From positions 1 through 5,342 of the forward strand of contig CAKMOP010000021.1 of assembly GCA_927910985.1 (NCBI GenBank): a stretch of 5,342 nucleotides of DNA, read 5' to 3'. Both the position numbers and the translations under genes were made by a program. The notes beneath the pieces are model-generated. The model did no database searches. It saw only the letters and a list, made by a program, of their open reading frames with translations, and was not told the DNA's origin. Numbering within the stretch: position 1 is the stretch's first letter; each line of letters opens with the position of its first letter. This stretch comes from an uncultured Porphyromonas sp. (GTDB taxonomy: Bacteria > Bacteroidota > Bacteroidia > Bacteroidales > Porphyromonadaceae). Below, piece after piece: positions 1 through 5,342 of this stretch.

Positions 1-882
1 GCCGATATTGACGTGGCAGTTGCGTATGGGGCTACCATCTTGTGGGCAGAGGCTGCGGAAGTCGGTATGGAGCAGGATGTGCACGGAGGCATCCGCCATA
101 TCTTCGCTCCAGAGGAACTCGCGCAGAGGTCTTCCCGATCCCCATAGGCTTACCTTGCCAGCTGAGATGCCGAAGCGGCTGAGGAGCGAGATGATGGTCT
201 GCTCATCAGCGGTGCCATCTTCGCCTGCGACAGGTCGCTTGCGGAGGTCGGCACGGATAGCCTGCCAGTCGCCCTGCTGCAAGCGGTCAGCAAGGTAGAC
301 CTTGCGGATCATAGCTGGAAGGACGTGGCTATTCTCGAGGTGGAAGTTGTCGTTCGGGCCGTAGAGATTGGTCGGCATAACGGCGATGTAGTTCGTGCCG
401 TACTGCAGGTTGAAGCTCTCGCACATCTTGAGCCCAGCGATCTTTGCGATGGCATAGGGCTCATTCGTGTACTCTAAGGGAGCGGTCAGAAGGGCTTCTT
501 CGCGGAGGGGCTGCTCTGCTTCACGAGGGTATATGCAGGTACTTCCGAGAAAGAGCAAGTCCTTGACACCGTGGCGGAAGCTCTCACCAATGACATTCTG
601 CTGGATCTGCAGGTTGTCATAGATGAAGTCCGCACGGTAGGTGTTGTTGGCCATAATCCCCCCGACGTGGGCTGCTGCGAGGACGACGGCTTCGGGTTGC
701 TCCTCGTCGAAGAGGGTACGCACAGCGACAGCATCAGTGAGATCAAGTTCGCTGTGTGTGCGTCCGACAAGGTTCGTGTAGCCTCGTCGCTCGAGGTTGC
801 GCCAGATGGCTGAGCCTACGAGTCCACAGTGCCCTGCTACATAAATCTTAGTGGTGGGGGATAGCTTGGTGATGTTGCTCAT
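1..882 (-). CDS. fcl: GDP-L-fucose synthase, C-terminus cut by window edge
   Basis: This enzyme catalyses the last step of GDP-L-fucose synthesis: NADPH-dependent 3,5-epimerisation and 4-reduction of GDP-4-keto-6-deoxymannose, in the cytoplasm. The frame is open for 294 codons from ATG at 882 down to base 1. It shows a short-chain dehydrogenase fold: the nucleotide-binding GHCGLVG loop at residues 17-23, the catalytic Ser114 and Cys116 in GSTCIYP, the Tyr143-x3-Lys147 pair in YAIAK, and His186 in NSHVLPAM. These correspond to the known S107, C109, Y136, K140 and H179 of the E. coli enzyme. A stretch around residues 200-245 looks like the insertion common in Bacteroidetes homologues, which makes them longer than the E. 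coli form; perhaps 60 residues lie beyond the window. The start overlaps the gmd stop by one base (TAATG), so translation is probably coupled. No frameshift was found. Identity is very secure. Confidence 0.96.
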   Translation of the reverse strand, partial: MSNITKLSPTTKIYVAGHCGLVGSAIWRNLERRGYTNLVGRTHSELDLTDAVAVRTLFDEEQPEAVVLAAAHVGGIMANNTYRADFIYDNLQIQQNVIGESFRHGVKDLLFLGSTCIYPREAEQPLREEALLTAPLEYTNEPYAIAKIAGLKMCESFNLQYGTNYIAVMPTNLYGPNDNFHLENSHVLPAMIRKVYLADRLQQGDWQAIRADLRKRPVAGEDGTADEQTIISLLSRFGISAGKVSLWGSGRPLREFLWSEDMADASVHILLHTDFRSLCPQDGSPIRNCHVNIG

Positions 883-1950
883 TAGGCCTGCTTATGGGAT
901 TGGATGTACGCGACATCGTGACGTACCATAATGCGCACAAGCTCTTCGAAGGAGGTCTTGCTGGGATTCCATCCAAGTAGCTTCTTGGCCTTGGCTGGAT
1001 CACCTAAGAGGGTCTCTACTTCGGCGGGACGGAAGTACTTCGGATCTACTTCGACGAGGACACGACCCGTTGCGGTGTCAATACCTCGCTCGTTGATACC
1101 TTCACCTTCCCAGAGAAGGTTAATGCCTACTTCACGGAAGGCACGCTCGGTGAACTCACGTACGGAGTGCTGCTCACCCGTAGCGATAACGAAGTCTTCG
1201 GGGGTGTCGTGCTGGAGCATCAGCCACATACATTCTACATAGTCACGAGCATAACCCCAGTCACGTAGGGCATCGAGGTTACCCAGATAGAGCTTGTCTT
1301 GTTCGCCAGCTGCGATGCGAGCCACTGCAAGCGTGATCTTACGCGTGACGAAGGTTTCACCACGGCGTTCGCTCTCATGGTTGAAAAGGATACCATTGAC
1401 GGCGAACATCCCATAGCTCTCGCGGTAGTTCTTAGTGATCCAGAAGCCATAGAGCTTGGCTACACCATATGGGGAACGGGGATAGAAGGGAGTTGTCTCA
1501 CGCTGAGGAATCTCTTGCACCAGCCCGTAGAGTTCGGAGGTGGAAGCTTGATAGATCTTGGTCTTCTTCTCCAGCCCGAGGATGCGAACCGCTTCCAGGA
1601 GGCGCAGCGTCCCAGTGGCATCGGTCTCTGCCGTGTACTCAGGTACATCGAAGGAAACCTTTACGTGACTTTGAGCAGCGAGGTTATAGATCTCATCGGG
1701 CTGAATCTGCTGGATGATGCGGATGAGCGAGCTGGAGTCTGTCATATCTCCATAATGGAGGTTCAGTAGCCCGACTGCGCTTCATATCACGCACCCATTC
1801 TTCGAAATAGAGATGCTCAATGCGCTCAGTGTTGAAGGAGGAGGAGCGGCGAATGATGCCGTGGACTTCGTAGCCCTTCTCAATAAGAAATTCGGCGAGG
1901 AAGGAGCCGTCCTGCCCCGTTACCCCAGTAATGAGTGCAACCTTATTCAC
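882..1950 (-). CDS. gmd: GDP-mannose 4,6-dehydratase, one frameshift
   Basis: Gmd is a cytoplasmic NADP-dependent enzyme that converts GDP-mannose to GDP-4-keto-6-deoxymannose, the substrate of Fcl encoded immediately downstream. The N-terminal frame (1950 to about 1773, residues 1-60) starts with [19 protein letters not shown], whose GxTGxxG loop at residues 9-15 binds NADP. The rest continues in another frame from about 1769 to 882. Dropping one G from the GGG run at 1770-1772 joins them as ...[19 protein letters not shown]..., the expected family sequence, and gives 355 residues, normal for Gmd. In corrected numbering the catalytic Thr137 and Glu139 sit in STSELYG, and Tyr161 and Lys165 in SPYGVAK. 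The GTG start at 1950 is chosen because a TAA lies in frame six codons upstream, no ATG lies between, and the protein then begins like its relatives. It lies 66 bases after the penicillin-binding protein gene with no visible terminator between, so read-through is possible. The frameshift is probably a sequencing indel; if real, the gene is inactive. Confidence 0.93.
1770..1772 (-). other. gmd: Frameshift site in gmd (one surplus G)
   Basis: The minus strand reads AGTCGGGCTACTGAAC. Read in the starting frame it gives S-R-A-T-E and loses all family resemblance. Removing one G gives S-R-L-L-N and restores the Gmd sequence to the end of the gene. The run is only three bases long. Confidence 0.85.
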
Positions 1951-2016
1951 GTGTCTAAATATCTGTTAGTCTTACTGCTGTAATGTGGAGGGTGGTCGTG
2001 TCGTCTTTTTTCTCCA
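1951..2016. other. Short intergenic gap, PBP gene to gmd
   Basis: This 66-base gap follows the corrected stop of the penicillin-binding protein gene and precedes the GTG start of gmd. I see no hairpin with a following T-run and no clean TAnnTTTG promoter element. The nearest candidate, ATATTTAG just upstream of gmd, is a poor match. Co-transcription of gmd-fcl with the upstream gene is therefore possible but unproven. Confidence 0.5.
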
Positions 2017-4366
2017 TTAGAATGGGGAGAAGGAGCTGGTGGAGTCGGGACTATTGCCTTCGTAGATCTCGACAGCTTCGTCACTGCTACCAGCGTCTCC
2101 GCAGGGGGAGAATCCTTCGGGGAGCTGGAAGGGTATGTTGCCCAGGTAGCCTAAGTTGTGGTCGGAGTAGACTTTCTTGATGAACTTACCGAAGATAGGG
2201 AGTGCAGCGGCTGCCCTTGGCCGAAAGTCATCGTGTTGAAGCGAACACTGCGCTCTTCACCACCGACCCAGCACCCAGCTACGAGGTCTGGGGTGAAGCC
2301 CATGAACCAGGCGTCGCTGTTGTTCTGCGTCGTACCCGTCTTACCGCCTAAGGGCATCTGTAGGCCAAAGGAAGAGCGTAGTCGTCCCCCTGTACCTCCG
2401 TTGATGACGTTCTGGAGCATGTAGAGCATCTTGTGTGCAGCATCAGCCGTGAGGACTTCGGTCATCTTCGGGGTGAAGGTCGCCACGATGTTGCCGTGCA
2501 TGTCCTCAATCTGTGTCACGAGAATGGGGTCGACGCGTACGCCATCATTGACGAAGGTCGTATAGCCTGAGACCATCTCACCCACGGTTGCTTCGGGAGT
2601 ACCCAAAGACATTGCCATAGTGGCCTCAATAGGACCACGGAGACCGTAGCTCTCGAGGAGTCGCTTGAAGGTGATTGGAGACGTGCGACTCATCAGCTCG
2701 GCTGTGACCCAGTTGTCGGAGTTCTGTAGCCCCCATTGGATGGATACCATTTCCCCGACACGGCGGTGATTGGTGTTGCGAGGTGTCCAGGTCTGTCCGT
2801 TGTCCAGACGATAGGTGCGCTGTACGTGGAGTACTTGGTCGCAGGGAGAAGATCCATCAATCATGGCCAGCGAGTAGAGGTAAGGCTTGATAATCGAGCC
2901 TGTCTGACGGCGTCCATCTGATACCATGTCGTACTGGAACTGGGAGAAGTTGATGTCTCCCACATAGGCCAAGACGTGCCCGTTGTGTGGATTCATCGCT
3001 ACGAAGCCTGAGCGAAGGATCCCCTTCATATAGCGGATGGAGTCAAGCGGTGTCATCACCGTGTCGCGCATACCACGCCAAGACCAGACCTGCATCTTCG
3101 TTTTGCGGTCAAACTGCGAGCGAATCTCTGCATCGGATAGACCATCCTCCTTACTAAGACGCCAGCGTTCGGACTGGCGGATGGCACGCTCAAGGATTTT
3201 TTTTCTCTGTGCCGGAGAGATGTCCATGCTGAAGGGATCACCTCCGCGAGAGCGACGCTCTCTGTCGAAGGCTGGCTGCAGGTAATCAGCGAGGTGCTCC
3301 TGCATGGATTCCTCGGCATAGCGGCTGCATCGTGGGGTTGATGGTCGTGTAGATCTTCAGCCCATCGGTATATATATTGTATGGGGTACCGTCGGGCTTA
3401 CGATTCTTGTTACACCAGCCGAAGAGGGGATTGGTCTCCCACTGGATACTGTCGTCACGGAAGCGATCATATTGCCAAGAGGCATAATCGCTTCTGTCGG
3501 GCTTGTCTGCCATCATGATTTTGCGCAGGTGCTCACGGAAGTACGGAGCAATACCCTGCTTGTTGTCCATCTTGTGGAAGGAGGTCTTGATAGGTAGGCG
3601 TGAGAGCGAATCGACTTCGGCCTCGGTGAGGTAGCCTGCCCTTCTCCATCTGCTGGAAGACGGTGTTACGTCGCTCCAGAGGAAGCGGACTATTGGGGCG
3701 GAGGATGGGATTGTAGATGGTCGGGTTCTTACACATCCCGATGAGCATGGCTGCTTCCTCGATATTGAGTTCGGCTGGAGTCTTGCCGAAGTAGGTGAAG
3801 GCTGCCGAACGAATACCGACGGCATTGTAGAGGAAGTCAAACTGATTGAGGTACATCGCAAGGATTTCCTCTTTCGTGTAGTAGCGCTCGAGCTTAGCTG
3901 CGATGACCCACTCAACAGGCTTCTTCATCATGCGCGTGAAGAAGTTGGAGCTGGGTGGGGAATAGAGCATCTTAGCCAACTGCTGGGTGATGGTACTGCC
4001 ACCACCTGCACTCTTTTGCTGTAGGATCCCCGTCTTGAAGATGGCACGAGCGAGCGAGCGAAAGTCAATCCCCGAGTGTCCTTCGAAGCGTACGTCCTCG
4101 GTGGCGATGAGCGCCTTGACCAGATGAGGAGACAGTTCCTTATAGTCGACGAGTACGCGGTTGGATCCCCCATGTGCATAGGAGCCGATGACCTCACCAT
4201 CCGAGGCGAGTATCTGTGAGGCATACTTGTCGATAGGGTTTTGAAGCTGTTCGATAGGGGGTAGGTAGCCAATCCATCCCATAGAGATGGCGAAGATACC
4301 TCCTAAGATACCAAACCAAACCAATGCAAAGGCCAGCCAAAGCCGAGACTTAATCTTATGTGTCAT
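2017..4366 (-). CDS. mrcA: Class A penicillin-binding protein (PBP1A type), three frameshifts
   Basis: This bifunctional inner-membrane enzyme polymerises lipid II into glycan strands (GT51 domain) and cross-links the stem peptides (transpeptidase domain) in the periplasm. Correcting three single-base indels gives 782 residues, a normal length. Residues about 8-35 form one membrane anchor. GT51 motifs follow: Glu90 in EDVRFEGHSGID, GGSTITQQLAK at 122-132, Glu152 and the TKEEIL segment, LNQFDFLYNAVGI at about 173-185, and YNP at 218-220. The transpeptidase has the active Ser490 in SIIK, the SDN motif at 549-551 and KTG at 675-677. The last 35 residues (748-782) are Ser/Pro-rich and acidic with no Lys or Arg. 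ATG at 4366 is the start because TAA-TAG stops directly precede it in frame. The four open pieces run 4366-3641, 3639-3325, 3323-2214 and 2214-2017. If the breaks are real, only an anchored GT51 fragment of 277 residues would be made. Confidence 0.93.
2214..2216 (-). other. mrcA: Frameshift site 3 in PBP gene (one G missing)
   Basis: The minus strand reads GGCCAAGGGCAGCCGCT. As it stands, the protein runs from FGQG into QPLHSLSS and stops at 2151. Adding one G to the GGG run gives FGQG-AAALPIFGKFIKKVYSD and an open frame to TAA at 2017-2019. That matches the expected end of a class A transpeptidase domain. Confidence 0.82.
3323..3324 (-). other. mrcA: Frameshift site 2 in PBP gene (one surplus C)
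   Basis: The minus strand reads ATGCAGCCGCTATGCCGAGG. In the incoming frame this gives M-Q-P-L-C-R-G and ends shortly afterwards. Removing one C gives M-Q-R-Y-A-E-E-S-M-Q-E-H, the usual linker between the GT51 and transpeptidase domains in Bacteroidetes homologues. Confidence 0.82.
3639..3641 (-). other. mrcA: Frameshift site 1 in PBP gene (one surplus G)
   Basis: The minus strand reads ATGGAGAAGGGCAGGCTAC. After QQMEK the incoming frame drifts to GRLPHRGRS and stops at 3533. Removing one G gives QQMEK-AGYLTEAEVDSLS, the typical helix after the GT51 domain, and continues in frame to the next break. Confidence 0.85.
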
Positions 4367-4369
4367 CTA

Positions 4370-4387
4370 TTATATATCGTCTGTCAT
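4370..4387 (-). other. Five-codon mini-ORF upstream of and in frame with PBP start
   Basis: On the minus strand ATG at 4387 is followed by ACA GAC GAT ATA and TAA, then TAG, then the PBP start ATG at 4366, all in one frame. A purine run AAGGGGG ends four bases before this ATG (4398-4392), at Shine-Dalgarno-like spacing, whereas the PBP ATG has no such sequence nearby. It could couple or limit PBP translation, or be chance. Bacteroidetes rely little on Shine-Dalgarno pairing, so I rate this low. Confidence 0.25.
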
Positions 4388-4392
4388 CTGTC

Positions 4393-4422
4393 CCCCTTGG
4401 AGCTTATGATCCATTGAAGGGG
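4393..4422 (-). promoter_or_regulatory. Possible leader hairpin 2 of PBP transcript
   Basis: The arms CCCCTT (4422-4417) and AAGGGG (4398-4393) pair over 6 bp. GGA (4412-4410) and TCC (4401-4399) can extend the stem past a 4-base bulge, leaving an 8-base loop. The 3' arm contains the purine run that would serve the mini-ORF start at 4387, so the hairpin could mask it. No T-run follows, so it is not a terminator. Confidence 0.3.
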
Positions 4423-4436
4423 TCGGTGATTATTGA

Positions 4437-4459
4437 GGGCTCACTACTAAGTAGAGCCC
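4437..4459 (-). promoter_or_regulatory. Possible leader hairpin 1 of PBP transcript
   Basis: The arms GGGCTC (4459-4454) and GAGCCC (4442-4437) are a perfect 6-bp inverted repeat with an 11-base loop. An alternative fold pairs GGGCT with AGCCC and CTAC with GTAG, giving a 9-bp stem with a 2-base bulge and a TTA loop. It would lie within about 10 bases of the predicted transcript start and could stabilise the 5' end. Function is unknown. Confidence 0.35.
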
Positions 4460-4477
4460 ACCAACGCATATTCGTCA

Positions 4478-4485
4478 CAAAGTTA
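4478..4485 (-). promoter_or_regulatory. Candidate Bacteroidetes -7 promoter element for PBP gene
   Basis: The minus strand reads TAACTTTG, an exact match to the TAnnTTTG consensus used by the Bacteroidetes housekeeping sigma factor. It lies just downstream of the hydrolase terminator and upstream of the PBP start, so transcription would begin near 4470 and leave a leader of about 104 bases. The expected TTTG element near -33 (about 4505-4510) is not clearly present, where CTGTTAA is the nearest sequence. Position makes the call plausible. Confidence 0.45.
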
Positions 4486-4517
4486 TTAACTTTTCACTAC
4501 TTAACAGATGGTCTGTG

Positions 4518-4569
4518 AAAATGCGCATCGTCCCCAGCTGAAAGCTTAAGCTTCAGCTGGGGACGATGC
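4518..4569 (-). terminator. Strong rho-independent terminator after the GH20 gene
   Basis: A perfect 18-bp inverted repeat (4569-4552 pairing with 4542-4525; core CCCCAGCTGAA on the plus strand) surrounds a 9-base centre that is itself nearly palindromic (AGCTTAAGC on the plus strand). On the minus strand the stem is followed after two bases by TTTT (4521-4518). It starts 27 bases after the GH20 stop codon. No T-run follows on the plus strand, so it should act for the minus-strand hydrolase gene only. Confidence 0.88.
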
Positions 4570-4595
4570 CTTGAGATGAAGGTACACTCCTGCCC

Positions 4596-5342
4596 TTAGT
4601 GCACTATGATCTCATCGCAGAAGATGAAGTGCCCTGCGGAGCGATTATTGCTGGCCTTGAGGCGGATGTAGCGAGCTCGTTTCTTCATCGGGAAGGAGAA
4701 TGTCTCGAAGACGGGCTGATAAATATCCTCCGAGGTACGCGTCTGCTGTCGGGCGACACTACGGAAGTTCACTCCGTCTTCACTGAGAAGCACCTCTACA
4801 GCTCCAGGCATATAGACCCACTGGACACGCTCCTGCATAAACTTAGCGAAGATGTGACGAAGCTCCATCACGGCTCCGAGGTCGATGGTTACATCCATCG
4901 GAGAGGTGAAGCCCTGCCATCGACCATCTAAGTAGGTGGGCGTACCACGTACGCCATCAATGAGGGCGCACGTGCCTCCTGCGGGGTAGCGTTCGTTCCA
5001 CGTGCAGTTGTTGTAGGTGATGTGCTTGCCAATTGCCTTGTGGTAGTCGGTGCGGAACGTGATGGTAGGGACGGCTTCTACGACTTGCTTCCCCTCAAAG
5101 AGGCGAGCCGTGACGGTGAGTGAATCGCTCGAAGTCAGAGGCGTACCCATGTAGAGAGGAGACTGTGCGGTGGGCTCAGTACCATCGGTGGTGTAGCGAA
5201 TATCAGCCTTAGGTCGCTCGCTCTCGAGACGGACAGAGACAAGGTGCTGCACCGTATCCACTTCGCTGAGGGCTGCGATGCGACGTAGGGGATAGACGTT
5301 GATACCACGCTTCTTGAGCGCAGGGACGTGGTAGTTCACACA
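4596..5342 (-). CDS. GH20 beta-N-acetylhexosaminidase, C-terminal part
   Basis: Only the last 248 residues are in the window; the gene begins beyond 5342, and the TGT codon at the edge is still open, so no true start is visible. The segment opens with NYHVPA, which resembles the junction after the catalytic barrel of Bacteroidetes GH20 enzymes. Residues about 40-97 resemble the chitobiase/hexosaminidase C-terminal domain, with the hallmark IRYTTDGTEPT. Residues about 105-248 form an F5/8-type (discoidin-like) domain: LIDGVRGTPTYLDGRWQGF, DVTIDLG, VEVLLSEDGVNF and ARYIRLKASN. Such enzymes remove terminal GlcNAc or GalNAc from glycans outside the cytoplasm or in the periplasm, and the discoidin domain probably helps bind the glycan. 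The catalytic Asp-Glu pair and any signal peptide lie outside the window, so activity cannot be judged. Two cysteines about 15 residues apart, at the start of the discoidin domain, may pair. The gene ends in its own terminator. Confidence 0.82.
   Translation of the reverse strand, partial: CVNYHVPALKKRGINVYPLRRIAALSEVDTVQHLVSVRLESERPKADIRYTTDGTEPTAQSPLYMGTPLTSSDSLTVTARLFEGKQVVEAVPTITFRTDYHKAIGKHITYNNCTWNERYPAGGTCALIDGVRGTPTYLDGRWQGFTSPMDVTIDLGAVMELRHIFAKFMQERVQWVYMPGAVEVLLSEDGVNFRSVARQQTRTSEDIYQPVFETFSFPMKKRARYIRLKASNNRSAGHFIFCDEIIVH

Noticed and set aside
8..298. Plus-strand open frame of 96 codons at the left edge
   Set aside because: It is antisense to fcl, whose frame is unbroken and carries all catalytic motifs; the predicted peptide is Arg/Ser-rich noise.
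571..813. Plus-strand open frame of 80 codons
   Set aside because: It is antisense to the N-terminal Rossmann region of fcl, with no recognisable domain.
882..1745. A separate gmd starting at ATG 1745
   Set aside because: That ATG is an internal Met69 of Gmd; the NADP-binding loop lies upstream in the other frame, so this is a broken gene and not a short one.
1299..1769. Plus-strand open frame of 156 codons opposite gmd
   Set aside because: It lies wholly antisense to the strongly recognised gmd gene, its protein resembles no known family, and such frames are expected opposite GC-balanced coding sequence.
2214..3641. Programmed ribosomal frameshifting in the PBP gene
   Set aside because: The three sites need shifts in opposite directions, lack a classic slippery heptamer with a downstream structure, and class A PBPs are not known to be recoded.
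4504..4516. Small inverted repeat ACAGA/TCTGT just past the terminator
   Set aside because: Only 5 bp with a 3-base loop; this is easily chance and adds nothing to the terminator call.
4525..4569. Bidirectional terminator or attachment site
   Set aside because: The plus strand has no T-run after the stem and no convergent gene, and no recombinase gene or flanking direct repeat is present.
1..5342. CRISPR array, tRNA, rRNA, IS element or phage gene
   Set aside because: No regularly spaced direct repeats, cloverleaf or transposase-like sequence was seen on either strand.

Overview
The window reads as ordinary chromosomal sequence from a member of the Bacteroidales. The proteins look Bacteroides/Porphyromonas-like by eye, the base composition is roughly half GC, and a Bacteroidetes-type -7 promoter element (TAnnTTTG) precedes the cell-wall gene. 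A Porphyromonas-like genome is my best guess, but this is inference without any database search. All four genes lie on the minus strand, so they are read from high to low coordinates. No RNA gene, mobile element, CRISPR array or phage gene was seen.

Layout in the direction of transcription: (1) 5342-4596 is the C-terminal part of a secreted family 20 glycoside hydrolase (beta-N-acetylhexosaminidase type). It keeps the chitobiase-type C-terminal domain and an F5/8-type (discoidin-like) carbohydrate-binding domain. It is followed by a very strong hairpin terminator (4569-4525). (2) 4595-4367 is a 229-base intergenic region holding that terminator, a likely promoter, two possible leader hairpins and a 5-codon mini-ORF. 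(3) 4366-2017 is a class A penicillin-binding protein (PBP1A type, GT51 plus transpeptidase), broken by three single-base frameshifts. (4) 1950-882 is gmd (GDP-mannose 4,6-dehydratase), broken by one single-base frameshift. (5) 882-1 is fcl (GDP-L-fucose synthase), running off the window and overlapping gmd by one base (TAATG).

Gmd and Fcl make up the two-enzyme route from GDP-mannose to GDP-L-fucose, the donor for fucosylated surface glycans. The penicillin-binding protein builds and cross-links peptidoglycan. The hydrolase probably trims host or peptidoglycan-derived hexosamine glycans. The shared theme is the cell envelope and glycans, but only gmd-fcl is clearly one functional unit.

The most notable signal is four single-base indels in short G/C runs, three inside one cell-wall gene and one in gmd. 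Every catalytic motif is preserved on both sides of each break. Removing or adding one base at each site restores a 782-residue PBP and a 355-residue Gmd. Sequencing or assembly error is the simplest explanation, with very recent gene decay the alternative. I found no convincing previously undescribed system here. The structured leader of the penicillin-binding protein gene is the only non-coding signal worth a real second look.
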